From Anaerobacillus alkalilacustris (lineage in GTDB: Bacteria > Bacillota > Bacilli > Bacillales > Anaerobacillaceae), in assembly GCF_001866005.1 (NCBI RefSeq), contig NZ_MLQR01000050.1:124001-188000 (forward strand): a DNA stretch of 64,000 bases, given 5' to 3'. Positions 17,632-26,914 of this stretch are shown one piece after another. Position 1 is the first letter of the stretch; every line of letters starts with the position of its first letter. A program made the translations under genes and the position numbers. A model generated the notes under the pieces. That model did not search any database. It had not been told where the DNA came from and was given only the letters and a program-made list of their open reading frames with translations.

Positions 17632-18399
17632 ATGAAAAGGAGAACTAAGATAAATATGTTGCTTTTTCCTACAATTAAAAAACGAAGATTAGATTTTTCT
17701 AAAGGTTTAACTGCCGGGTTAAGTATTGCTCTCGGTTATATGCCAGTGGCACTTACTTTTGGTTTTATTGCGAATACAACTGGATTGACTATAACCGAAA
17801 CACTCGCAATGAGTGCCTTTGTATTTGCGGGGGCAGCTCAATATATGTCACTAAGTTTGATTGCAATTGGAACAGGTGCACTTGAGATTATTTTTACAAC
17901 CTTTATTATAAATATACGTCACTTATTGATGACGACTGTTATTAATGATAAGGCAGAAAAAGACCATCCAATCATTAAAGGAATTTATGCCTTTGGAATT
18001 ACTGACGAAGTATTTGCAGTAACTTCAACAAAAGAAGGACGATTATCAAGTTCATACATCTTCGGAGTAGCATTTATTGCATATTCTAGTTGGGTGATTA
18101 ATTCAGGAATCGGTTATGTCATTGGCACTTCATTACCAGAAACGCTTCAAAAGAGTATGTCGATTGCGCTATATGCGTTATTTATTGCGTTATTGGCTCC
18201 GTCATTAAAAAAACATCGAAAAGTAATTTCACTCGCAAGTTTTGCTGCAATATTTAATTCTCTATTTACATTTGTTATCCCGAGTGGTTGGGCCATTATA
18301 TGCGCGACAATACTTTCATCAATAATCATTGAAGTTATATATTCAAAAAAACAACCTTATTTAAATAAAGAATTAGGTAAAAATCAGGAGTGTGGATAA
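17632..18399 (+). CDS. azlC: AzlC-family branched-chain amino acid exporter subunit
   Basis: 255-aa membrane protein with the AzlC opening (LTAGLSIALGYMPVALTFGFIA) and at least six hydrophobic segments; IINIRHLLMTTVI is a family motif. AzlC pairs with AzlD to export branched-chain amino acids or analogues. The start is uncertain: the only strong ribosome site (GGAGGGG) sits before a two-codon ORF ATG-AGT-TAA at 17618, with the azlC ATG eight bases after that stop. azlD follows 3 bp later. Confidence 0.88.
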   Translation: MKRRTKINMLLFPTIKKRRLDFSKGLTAGLSIALGYMPVALTFGFIANTTGLTITETLAMSAFVFAGAAQYMSLSLIAIGTGALEIIFTTFIINIRHLLMTTVINDKAEKDHPIIKGIYAFGITDEVFAVTSTKEGRLSSSYIFGVAFIAYSSWVINSGIGYVIGTSLPETLQKSMSIALYALFIALLAPSLKKHRKVISLASFAAIFNSLFTFVIPSGWAIICATILSSIIIEVIYSKKQPYLNKELGKNQECG

Positions 18400-18402
18400 A
18401 TT

Positions 18403-18708
18403 ATGTCTATGAACATTTTCCTTATTATTTTCGGAATGGCTATCGTTACATATATTCCAAGAGTGCTACCCCTTATTACGATGAACGGAAAAGAAATGCC
18501 CCCAAAGGTCAAAGCTATACTTCAAAACGTTCCATACGCTGCCTTGGGCGCACTTATTTTTCCTGGAATACTGTTCATTCAAGAAGATATCTGGTTTGGG
18601 GTCATTGGCGGTATCACAGCGCTTATCATCGCGCTTTTAGGTGCAAATCTCATTGTAGTAGTTGTCAGTGCGATAACAACCTTAACAATATATTCATTTT
18701 TTATCTGA
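18403..18708 (+). CDS. azlD: AzlD-family transporter small subunit
   Basis: 101 aa with three or four membrane segments; MAIVTYIPRVLPLI and VPYAALGALIFPGIL are typical of AzlD. It lies 3 bp after azlC with its ribosome site inside the azlC end (AGGAGTG). It is needed with AzlC for transport. Confidence 0.88.
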   Translation: MSMNIFLIIFGMAIVTYIPRVLPLITMNGKEMPPKVKAILQNVPYAALGALIFPGILFIQEDIWFGVIGGITALIIALLGANLIVVVVSAITTLTIYSFFI

Positions 18709-18772
18709 ATTTGTTTTCTAGTAACATTTCGTATTACAATAGAGTGATAACGAAATAAACAAGTGGTGACCT

Positions 18773-20365
18773 ATGAAGAAAAAACAATTACTTAATAATA
18801 TTGAATATTTTTTAGAAAATTATTTTCAAAGTCGTATTATAGAGCGTGGTAAAAGTTATTTTTACAACGGAAATGTTTCCGACACGTATTTATTAAACGA
18901 TAGCTTCTCTGCAACTGTTCAAGGAACTACCTTTTATAAAGTTACAATTGCTTTAAATGATTTAAAACAGAGTCATTGTAATTGTCCTTATGAGAAAAAT
19001 TGCAAGCATATGGTTGCCGTTTTATTAGAGTTAGAAAAGATACTTCAAGAAACAGCATCTCTTTCATTAGTATCTACAACATATCTACAGATTGATCATC
19101 CTGAGATTGTGAGAAAGCACTTAATAGATGACATACAGCCATATGTAGATAAAATATATCAACTACTTTCGAAAAGTGGCCATTACAGTAATGACCACTT
19201 AGAATATATTGTTAAACAATTTTTCGAGGAGCTTGATCAAATTGAAGCAAAAATGGCATCTCAATTTAAAATTATTAGTTTCACAGTACTAATCGATGAA
19301 ATAATAAAAAAAGCAACTGCTTACGATACATATCGTTTTCGCCAAAATCGTTTTTTAGCTTTTTTTAATGAGCTAATTCAACAAGGATATCCGTTCCTAA
19401 AACAAGAAGTTATTGAAGCGAACGTGCCTTTTTATGAATGGTACACATCACTTCTTCTCGACCAAAAAAATAAAAAAGAAATAGAAGCACCATATGAAAA
19501 ACTAATTGCTACTTGGTTATTATGCGAGGAAAGAGAAACTGTATTAATTAATCACGCAAAGCAATTATTAAGCCTTAAACATAAAAAAAACCAATTCTAT
19601 TTAACAAAACTGGCTAGCTTATTATATTTACAAGCGAATGACGGCGCTAGTTCTTTAACTTTACTGAAACAACTTAAATCTAACCTACATAGCAGTGAAC
19701 TTGTTGACCATTTTTTATTAATGGAGCAAAAAAAAGATTTTGTTATGATGAAACACTGGTTTGATTTGTTTTTTCCGCACGAAAAACCAAAAAAAGGTAC
19801 GATGCTTGGAAAACTCTTTGAAGAAATGTTAATAGAAACTGGTAGTGAAGAAGAAAAGTTAACGATTGTTTGGAAAAACTGGCTTGAACACCCACAGTTC
19901 GTTTCATATAAATCGAGGATTAAGAAGAGCAATCCATTAGAAAAACGAAAAATATTAAAATATATCATTCCTAAACTAAAAGCTGATTTATATCGTCCTC
20001 AAACTGAAGCAACTTATTATAATATTGTGACAGAAGAAGAGCTTTTTGAAGAAGGAATACATTCATTATTAACACATAAAAAAGATGTGAATGTAATCTC
20101 TCCTGAAATCGAAAAAATGTTAAAGGTAATAATAAAAAAACAACCACAGCTACTGTTACCATTCTATCATCAACTTGTGGAAAGATTAGTACAAAAAAAA
20201 TCTCGAGTTCATTATGAAGAAGCGGCTGCCTTTATAAAAAAATTAAAAATTATTTACGAAAAACTGAACAACACACACACATTTGATTTATATAAAAACG
20301 GACTAAAACAACGATTTAAAACGTTCCGTGCGTTTATTCAGGAGCTGAATAAAATTGATAAATAG
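18773..20365 (+). CDS. SWIM zinc-finger protein (YwqB-like)
   Basis: 530 aa. Residues ~60-85 hold a SWIM finger, C-x-C-x6-C-x-H in HCNCPYEKNCKHM, a zinc site thought to bind DNA or protein. The rest is helical with many Lys and Leu and no enzyme motif. The gene overlaps the following SNF2 ATPase gene by 11 bp, an association also seen for B. subtilis ywqB-ywqA, so the two probably form one complex acting on DNA or DNA-bound proteins. A -10-like TACAAT lies 35 bp upstream. Confidence 0.8.
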   Translation: MKKKQLLNNIEYFLENYFQSRIIERGKSYFYNGNVSDTYLLNDSFSATVQGTTFYKVTIALNDLKQSHCNCPYEKNCKHMVAVLLELEKILQETASLSLVSTTYLQIDHPEIVRKHLIDDIQPYVDKIYQLLSKSGHYSNDHLEYIVKQFFEELDQIEAKMASQFKIISFTVLIDEIIKKATAYDTYRFRQNRFLAFFNELIQQGYPFLKQEVIEANVPFYEWYTSLLLDQKNKKEIEAPYEKLIATWLLCEERETVLINHAKQLLSLKHKKNQFYLTKLASLLYLQANDGASSLTLLKQLKSNLHSSELVDHFLLMEQKKDFVMMKHWFDLFFPHEKPKKGTMLGKLFEEMLIETGSEEEKLTIVWKNWLEHPQFVSYKSRIKKSNPLEKRKILKYIIPKLKADLYRPQTEATYYNIVTEEELFEEGIHSLLTHKKDVNVISPEIEKMLKVIIKKQPQLLLPFYHQLVERLVQKKSRVHYEEAAAFIKKLKIIYEKLNNTHTFDLYKNGLKQRFKTFRAFIQELNKIDK

Positions 20366-23357
20366 TTATAATCCAAACCCTATTATTGTCCATGGTGGAC
20401 TATTAAAAAAAAAATCAGGGTATAGTATTTTCATATGGGCAGAACAAAAAAAACATAAAAAATATGTAGACATAGAACCATTTAAGTACCCGTTTCTTTA
20501 TTCTCCTTTTGAGTTAAAGTTAGCTTTATTTCGTCAACACGAGCCATCATTTTACGGGACTTTTTTAGAAACTGCAGAATGTCATATTCAAGTACCTTTA
20601 AACAATCGCTTATTTTACAGTTTAGCTGGCAGTGTTCCTGTTTATCACGTACCATTAACTTACGAAACTCACCAATTCCCAATAAATGGGTTAGAAATTC
20701 CTAATCACAATATTCATTTGTATATTTCTGCCTTTTTGCAGTTAATTAATACAGATGAATGGCAACTTGCTGATGATTTTCTTTTTCTGCAACAGCTAAT
20801 GAAAACACTGTTAAATGAACTAATTGAAGGTAATTTAATACCTAATCAAAATGGCGAGTGGAGCATACCTAATTTTCCTTTTAAGGAATGGGAAGATAGT
20901 TCGCCATTTTCTCTTTTAGCACTACTACCAACAAATTACTCTATCATTGATAAAGAAGTAGAAAAAGCATCTTTAAAAGCCTTTTCTCTTTCATTTATCA
21001 ACAGTTACGTCAGTCATTTAATAAGGAATGATCAAGAAATAATAAAATCCTTTAACAAACTTCAAGAAAGTCAGTCATCCTATGTAAAAGCTATCATTAG
21101 CGACCTTCAAGAAGATAAACCAATATCTCACTCTTCTGAAGCACATCAACATTTTTTAGAGAGTATTGGTGCTGTTGAAGTGGCTCCGTTCAAACTTGGG
21201 GTTCGGGTTGAAGAGAAAAAAGGAACGGATGATTGGCAAATAACATTATTTATTCAAGATCGAAAAGACCCAACATTAATGATTGATGTTAATGAGCTTC
21301 TTGTTGGAAATCATCCATGGAGAGAAAATCCGATAACTTTCTTTAAAGAAGCACTTAAAAATACCCAAAACCTAATCATAGACTTTGAAAAATTTTCTTT
21401 AACAAAACCTTCTATAAAGGTATCAATTGGAGAAGCGTATGATTTATTAAGAGATAATCAAATAGAATTAGATCAACTCGGAATATCGGTTCTTGTTCCT
21501 AGTTGGTGGCATAAAAAAGAAGATGATTTCTTCGTTACCCTTAAACAAAAAGAAATTAGTGAATATAGAGGTCATGTTGAACCTTTATTAAATTGGCAAT
21601 CAATTGCTGAATTTGATTATTCTATATCCGTTGGTGGAGTCACTGTTTCCGAAGAAGAATTTCATGAACTCGTAAATCACAAACAACCGATTGTGAAACT
21701 AAGGGGTAAATGGGTACTTTGGGATGTAAATACAGCGGAAAGAATTCAAGAAAAAATTAAACTATACAAAGAAAAAAAGAAACTTACTTATATGCAAGCT
21801 TATCAGCTTCATTTACAAGATGAAATTGAAAAAAATATCAAATGGGAGGCTCAATGGAATAAGAAAATCGAATCTTTATTACAGGATTTAATGGTTCATA
21901 CTTGGGAAAAGGCCCCCTTACCAAAAGAATTAAACGGTACATTGCGTCCATATCAGCATGATGGATATTCTTGGTTATTAAATATGAGAAAAATTGGTTT
22001 TGGCGCATGTCTTGCTGATGATATGGGGTTAGGGAAAACGATACAAACGATCTCATACTTACTTGCCGTAAAAGAAGCTAATAATGGAAAGTTAAATGAA
22101 CCATTCCTTCTTATTTGCCCAACATCATTGATCGGAAATTGGGAACACGAGTTACATTTATTCGCTCCAACGTTTAACGTCTATGTTCATCATGGACAAA
22201 ACCGCTCTATTGATGAGCTTACTGATGTTGATATTGTTATTACATCATATTCTTTATCTGTTCGAGATGAGTCTTTATGGACGGCCAGAAATTGGGAAGC
22301 TCTTATATTAGATGAAGCGCAACATGTAAAGAATATTGAAACGAAACAAAGAAAAAGTATTAAACAAATTGATGCTGTTCATAAAATTGCCTTAACGGGT
22401 ACTCCAATCGAAAATCGATTAAAAGAACTTTGGTCAATCATCGATTTATTAAATGATCATTTTCTTGGTTCGTACCAACAATTCTCAAAGACATACATTA
22501 AAGAAATTGAAGCAAGTGAACAAAATATAGAAAAGCTTAATGAACTACAATCAATGATCTCACCATTTTTACTTAGAAGAACAAAACAAGATAAGCATAT
22601 TCACATCCAGCTTCCTAGTAAAAAAGAAATTATCCATCGTGTAGGATTAACTGTTGAACAAGCTAGTTTGTATCAGGCAGTAATTAATGATCTGTTTGAG
22701 AAAATAGATTCTGTTTCCGAAATGGAACGCCGAGCATTAATTTTAAGTAGCCTAACAAAACTAAAACAAATTTGTAATCACCCGACGCACTATTTAAAAG
22801 ACGGTGGCAGTCTTGAAAATCGTTCTGAAAAATGGGAAGAACTAATGCTTTTAGCCGATACCATTGTTTCTAACCAAGAAAAGGCGCTTATTTTTACTCA
22901 ATATAAAGAAATGGGTTCAATCATTCAAAACGGCCTAGAAGAAAAATTACAAACAACGCTACCATTTTTACATGGTAGTTTACAAAGACAAAAGCGTGAA
23001 GAGCTTATTCATGACTTTATGAATGGGAATGCACCATTTTTTATTCTTTCGTTGAAGGCTGGTGGAGTAGGACTTAATTTAACTGCAGCTACCCACGTCA
23101 TCCATTACGATCGATGGTGGAATCCTGCTGTAGAAAATCAAGCTACTGACAGAGCGTACAGAATTGGTCAAACCGAAGACGTTACTGTTCATAAACTACT
23201 TACAAAAGGGACATTGGAAGAAAAAATTCATACAATGTTAGAAAAAAAACAACAACTGTCTGATCAAATACTAAATACAAATGAAAATAAACTATCTGAG
23301 TTGTCAACAAGTGAATTAGAACAATTCCTTAAATTGCGCAGTTCTAATCTATCGTAA
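20355..23357 (+). CDS. SNF2-family DNA-dependent ATPase (YwqA-like)
   Basis: 1000 aa. The N-terminal half is the bacterial SNF2-associated region. The motor starts near residue 535: LRPYQHDGYSWL, Walker A ADDMGLGKTIQTI, CPTSLIGNWEHEL, Walker B LDEAQHVKN, LTGTPIENRLKELWSI, then helicase motifs V-VI in LSLKAGGVGLNLTAATHVIHYDRWWNPAVE and DRAYRIGQ. All catalytic motifs are intact. The start is TTG with GGAG upstream inside the SWIM gene. It likely translocates on DNA to remodel protein complexes; targets are unknown. Confidence 0.92.
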   Translation: MINSYNPNPIIVHGGLLKKKSGYSIFIWAEQKKHKKYVDIEPFKYPFLYSPFELKLALFRQHEPSFYGTFLETAECHIQVPLNNRLFYSLAGSVPVYHVPLTYETHQFPINGLEIPNHNIHLYISAFLQLINTDEWQLADDFLFLQQLMKTLLNELIEGNLIPNQNGEWSIPNFPFKEWEDSSPFSLLALLPTNYSIIDKEVEKASLKAFSLSFINSYVSHLIRNDQEIIKSFNKLQESQSSYVKAIISDLQEDKPISHSSEAHQHFLESIGAVEVAPFKLGVRVEEKKGTDDWQITLFIQDRKDPTLMIDVNELLVGNHPWRENPITFFKEALKNTQNLIIDFEKFSLTKPSIKVSIGEAYDLLRDNQIELDQLGISVLVPSWWHKKEDDFFVTLKQKEISEYRGHVEPLLNWQSIAEFDYSISVGGVTVSEEEFHELVNHKQPIVKLRGKWVLWDVNTAERIQEKIKLYKEKKKLTYMQAYQLHLQDEIEKNIKWEAQWNKKIESLLQDLMVHTWEKAPLPKELNGTLRPYQHDGYSWLLNMRKIGFGACLADDMGLGKTIQTISYLLAVKEANNGKLNEPFLLICPTSLIGNWEHELHLFAPTFNVYVHHGQNRSIDELTDVDIVITSYSLSVRDESLWTARNWEALILDEAQHVKNIETKQRKSIKQIDAVHKIALTGTPIENRLKELWSIIDLLNDHFLGSYQQFSKTYIKEIEASEQNIEKLNELQSMISPFLLRRTKQDKHIHIQLPSKKEIIHRVGLTVEQASLYQAVINDLFEKIDSVSEMERRALILSSLTKLKQICNHPTHYLKDGGSLENRSEKWEELMLLADTIVSNQEKALIFTQYKEMGSIIQNGLEEKLQTTLPFLHGSLQRQKREELIHDFMNGNAPFFILSLKAGGVGLNLTAATHVIHYDRWWNPAVENQATDRAYRIGQTEDVTVHKLLTKGTLEEKIHTMLEKKQQLSDQILNTNENKLSELSTSELEQFLKLRSSNLS

Positions 23358-23372
23358 TGAGAGGAGTATAAA

Positions 23373-23561
23373 ATGACATCCAAAGATCAATTACCTGAAC
23401 CCTTTCATCAATATTGGCATATGTCAAAGGAATTACCGAAGAAGAATACTCAAACTTCTAACAAAGAAAACCTTAGTGATGATTGGAATTTATTTTTAGA
23501 AGCTGTAAAAAAACGAATACAAAAAGATATACCAAATCGATAATGCTGAACTCCTTTTGTG
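23373..23561 (+). CDS. Small protein, third gene behind the SNF2 ATPase
   Basis: 62 aa: MTSKDQLPEPFHQYWHMSKE, a polar linker, then a helix DDWNLFLEAVKKR. It follows the SNF2 gene by 15 bp with a good GAGAGGAGT site, so it is co-transcribed and could be an accessory of the SWIM/SNF2 pair. No family recognised. Confidence 0.6.
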
Positions 23562-23593
23562 AGTCAAAGCGTCCATTGGAATTGGTAAATAAT

Positions 23594-23622
23594 AAAGGTG
23601 GGGCAGTCTATGCTCCACCTTC
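23594..23622 (-). terminator. Hairpin at the end of the BsuPI lipoprotein gene
   Basis: AAGGTGG/CCACCTT stem of 7 bp with added GC pairs; the minus-strand exit is TTTATTATTT. Confidence 0.55.
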
Positions 23623-24115
23623 ATTCAACAGTAATTGTCTTTTCGACCTTAAATTGCTCTCGCTCAACACTTTCTTCATTAATCGCCATAATTTGTAGTT
23701 CACCAATAGCAGTGTAAGTTCCTGCTGAAATTCTTTCCCCATTTACTTTCATATCCCATTCCTCTGACCAATTTAGTGTCTCAGAAGGTTGTAGTTCTTT
23801 CATCACTATTGCCATAATAAACATTTTTCCTTCACTATAACGATAAACAATATTATCATTTTCATCAATTACAGTTATTTCAAATTGTTGCCCAGAAGGA
23901 AATTGTAATTGTTTATGTTCATCTGTGTTATTACTTAATGACAGTTCAAAGATAAGCTTATTGTTTAATTCATACACACTCATATTAGTACTTACCATCT
24001 TTTTTCCTTCCTCACCTTGATTATCATTCGTTTGATTACTTGTACCACAGCCACCAATAACAATAATACTCATTAGAATGATGAATTTACTGATCTTTAA
24101 CAAAAATTTCACCAC
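23621..24115 (-). CDS. Lipoprotein with BsuPI (intracellular proteinase inhibitor) domain
   Basis: 164 aa. Signal peptide with hydrophobic residues ~8-20 and lipobox IGGC (Cys ~23), then a short linker and a beta-sandwich domain resembling BsuPI (LSLSNNTDEHKQLQFPSGQQFEITV, TLNWSEEWD, GTYTAIGELQ). In B. subtilis the equivalent Ipi is cytoplasmic, whereas this copy would be anchored outside the membrane. Its neighbour is a YitT-type gene, as in the yitT-ipi region of B. subtilis. Confidence 0.82.
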   Translation of the reverse strand: MVKFLLKISKFIILMSIIVIGGCGTSNQTNDNQGEEGKKMVSTNMSVYELNNKLIFELSLSNNTDEHKQLQFPSGQQFEITVIDENDNIVYRYSEGKMFIMAIVMKELQPSETLNWSEEWDMKVNGERISAGTYTAIGELQIMAINEESVEREQFKVEKTITVE

Positions 24116-24170
24116 CTTTGATACATCTATTTTTATGCCGTTATTTTAAACAGTTAGACTGCAAATTCTC

Positions 24171-25019
24171 CTAACTCTCTTTTCTAAACAATCCATAGAT
24201 TCCGGCTGTTTCAACAATATTAGTAAAAGCTTTATCGTCTTTCTCTGCAATAATTTTCTTCAGATGATATAGTTCATATCTAGTGATAACGATCATAAGC
24301 ATCTCTTTATCTTCTTTAGAATACCCGCCTCTAGCTGGAATACGTGTTATTCCTCTTGTAAGCTTTTCATGAATCGCCGCTTGTAAATCATCAGGTTTAC
24401 TAGTTACAATTAACGCAGTTAGCTTCACATGGCGGGTGTGGATAGCATCAATAATTCTCGAACCAACATATAGTGTTACCAGCGTATATAATGCTTTTTC
24501 CCAATCGAAAAGTAGACCCGCGGTTAATACAATCGTTCCATTAATGACAAAGAAATATGTTCCTAGAGGACGTTCACTATATCTTGCTAATACTAAAGCT
24601 ATAATATCAACTCCACCTGAGGAAGCACCATATTTTAAAATAAGGCCAGCGCCAATAGCCATAATAACTCCACCGAAAACCGAGTTTAACAAAATATCCT
24701 GAGAGATTGAGACAATTGGTAAAATCTCTAAGAAAATTGTTGTTACAGCTACACTTAAAAAACTATATAGAGTAAAACGTTTTCCTATTTTTAACCAACC
24801 TAAAATAGCAACTGGTATGTTTAGTAAGAATAGAAAAATACCCGTTGATAAAGGTGTTAGTGCCCCTAATATTTGTGCTATACCAGTAAATCCACTTGCA
24901 AAAACATTTGCTGGTATTAAAAAGAAGTTTAACGATACAGCTAATAAAATTGAACCAATTGAATATATGATTATTTTCTTTATTTCTTCCAAAATTAAAA
25001 AGCTCCTTTCCTTGTTCAT
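24171..25019 (-). CDS. YitT-family membrane protein (DUF161/DUF2179)
   Basis: 282 aa: five or six membrane segments (first FFLIPANVFASGFTGIAQ, then GGVIMAIGAGLILKYGASSGGVDIIAL) followed by a C-terminal soluble DUF2179 domain (ALIVTSKPDDLQAAIHEKLTRG...). Function unknown. The start is either the ATG at 25019, which has AGGGAG only four bases away, or a TTG at 24992 with AAAGGAG ten bases away; the longer form is listed. Confidence 0.85.
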   Translation of the reverse strand: MNKERSFLILEEIKKIIIYSIGSILLAVSLNFFLIPANVFASGFTGIAQILGALTPLSTGIFLFLLNIPVAILGWLKIGKRFTLYSFLSVAVTTIFLEILPIVSISQDILLNSVFGGVIMAIGAGLILKYGASSGGVDIIALVLARYSERPLGTYFFVINGTIVLTAGLLFDWEKALYTLVTLYVGSRIIDAIHTRHVKLTALIVTSKPDDLQAAIHEKLTRGITRIPARGGYSKEDKEMLMIVITRYELYHLKKIIAEKDDKAFTNIVETAGIYGLFRKES

Positions 25020-25274
25020 ATTTCTCCCTAAACTTTACAATATCTAACCTATTATACAGTCTTTCCTATTTTTAGACATACCATTTTTCATATAAGGCTC
25101 AATCATTAATTAATTTTCACAATTCATTATTCTCACCACTAAAATACTATCCCTAGGTACGTTGAACCTATAGTTTTATGCGGTTCGATTTTGTTAATTA
25201 TGAAATTCACTCACATAAATACCTTTTGTTAGGAAAAAATATCTATAGACTTTAAGTGAAAGGAGCTTTAACAT

Positions 25275-25406
25275 ATGCCTCATACAAAAGATGACGACAA
25301 AAAGAAACAAGACAATAATGCAAAACTCCATATGAAAAATGTTCAAAGAGGAAAGAACACTGAACGTGGCGAAAGACAATACTCTAAAAAAACAGACCAT
25401 TTATAA
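25275..25406 (+). CDS. Small very hydrophilic protein, unknown
   Basis: 43 residues, starting MPHTKDDDKKKQDNN and ending KKTDHL, with almost no hydrophobic residues. A strong AAAGGAG precedes the ATG. The composition is like small spore or DNA-associated Bacillus proteins, but no family is recognised. Confidence 0.6.
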   Translation: MPHTKDDDKKKQDNNAKLHMKNVQRGKNTERGERQYSKKTDHL

Positions 25407-25477
25407 GAAAATCGAAAGCAACCTCGTGCATACATCTAAAAAATAATTGTACTTTTACGTCTATTAGTATTTTGGAC

Positions 25478-26324
25478 TTCAGCGGCTTTACGAAGGACAC
25501 TCGGCATGCGTTTCTGCCTGGTTTTGTCCTTCATCAGCTTTATGATGGACCCTCGGCATGCGTTTCTGCCTGGTTTTGTCCTTCATCGGCTTTATGATGG
25601 ACACTCGGCATGCGTTTCTGCCTGGTTTTGTCCTTCATCAGCTTTATGATGGACCCTCGGCATGCGTTTCTGCCTGGTTTTGTCCTTCAGCGGCTTTACG
25701 AAGGACACTCGGCATGCGTTTCTGCCTGATTTTGTCCTTCATCAGCTTTATGATGGACACTCGGCATGCGTTTCTGCCTGGTTTTGGCCTTCATCAGCTT
25801 TATGATGGACACTCGGCATGCGTTTCTGCCTGGTTTTGTCCTTCATCAGCTTTATGATGGACCCTCGGCATGCGTTTCTGCCTGGTTTTGTCCTTCAGCG
25901 GCTTTATGATGGACACTCGGCATGCATTTCTGCCTGATTTTGTCCTTCATTGGCTTTATGATGGACACTTAGCATGCGTTTCTGCCTGGTTTTGTCCTTC
26001 AGCGGCTTTACGAAGGACACTCGGCATGCGTTTCTGCCTGGTTTTGTCCTTCAGCGGCTTTATGATGGACACTCGGCATGCGTTTCTACCTGGTTTTGCA
26101 CTTCAGCGGCTTTATGATGGACACTTAGCATGCGTTTCTGCCTGGTTTTGTCCTTCATCAGCTTTATGATGGACACTTAGCATGCGTTTCTGCCTGGTTT
26201 TGTCCTTCATCGGCTTTACGAAGGACACTCGGCATGCGTTTCTGCCTGGTTTTGTCCTTCATCGGCTTTACGAAGGACACTCGGCATGCGTTTCTGCCTG
26301 GTTTTGTCCTTCATCAGCTTTATA
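25478..26324. repeat. Tandem array of sixteen 52-bp units
   Basis: GCATGC recurs at 25504, 25556, 25608 and every 52 bp to 26284 without a single insertion or deletion. The unit is GGACACTCGGCATGCGTTTC, then TGCCTGGTTTTGTCCTTC, then ATCGGCTTTATGAT. Two hairpins alternate in each unit: GGACA...TGTCC (enclosing GGCA/TGCC) and TGTCCTTC...GAAGGACA across the junction. Units differ at a few fixed sites (AC/CC, TCGG/TTAG, CATC/CAGC, ATGAT/ACGAA). The period is not a multiple of three and no ribosome site was seen, so it is not coding. Flanks: small gene at 25275 and a 430-bp gap to 26762. Confidence 0.95.
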
Positions 26325-26482
26325 CAACTTTTTTATTAGTAAATTTATGTTCGGATTAATGTGTATGAAATTGTATATAGAAATGTAAATATATACTGGC
26401 TGGTGTCTATGGACAATTGGGATAACATTTTGTGATACATAATTTGTATAAATTTATTAGGAAATCATTTTATATCAACAAA

Positions 26483-26521
26483 AATTGACCGTCAAATTAG
26501 CATGAAATTTGACGGTCAATT
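26483..26521. repeat. Perfect 16-bp inverted repeat
   Basis: AATTGACCGTCAAATT (26483-26498) is exactly complementary to 26506-26521, with loop AGCATGA. On the minus strand it is followed by TTTTTG, so it could terminate a minus-strand transcript, but no minus-strand gene lies just beyond it. Operator or decayed mobile-element end are alternatives. Confidence 0.6.
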
Positions 26522-26761
26522 AATAAAGCATTTTTAATGTTTGCGATAGGTAACGGAACCCGTTAATAAATTTCTCCTTTTTTTTCATATCTGGTTAACT
26601 CTATACTTTTCATGTTACATAATATTACAATAGAATAGTTATAAGTAACTTTAGTTGGAGTTATATGTTATTATTGTTATAGTGGTAGATATATATAACT
26701 AATCTTCTATTGCAACACTTTTCTTTTTTAGTCTTGTACCAAACCCAAATGAGGTGACGAT

Positions 26762-26914
26762 ATGGCAATTGTTGTAGTTTGCAATAAATGTAAAGGTACT
26801 GGAAAAGTAAAGGAATCTCGCTTTATTCTTTTCAATTTTAAAGTAGAATGCCCCATTTGTTACGGTAAACGAAAAGTCGATATATCTACATTAAATTCTA
26901 CTCGTAACTTTTAA
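26762..26914 (+). CDS. Small zinc-ribbon protein
   Basis: 50 aa with two CxxCxG knuckles: CNKCKGTGKV near the N-terminus and CPICYGKRKV near the C-terminus, an arrangement like half of the DnaJ cysteine-rich domain and able to hold one zinc ion. AGGTGACG precedes the ATG. A standalone protein of this type probably binds protein or nucleic acid; no specific function is known. Confidence 0.68.
   Translation: MAIVVVCNKCKGTGKVKESRFILFNFKVECPICYGKRKVDISTLNSTRNF

Noticed and set aside
18390-18758. 122-codon frame overlapping azlD
   Set aside because: Its composition (Tyr, Ser, Arg, Cys rich) is non-protein-like, and azlD in the other frame has clear family identity.
25478-26324. CRISPR array
   Set aside because: Units are contiguous with no unique spacers, the period is exact, and no cas genes are present.
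25558-26388. Three open frames of ~100 codons across the 52-bp array
   Set aside because: They are a by-product of the repeat: the same peptide recurs in three frames, there is no ribosome site, and the 52-bp period breaks any frame.
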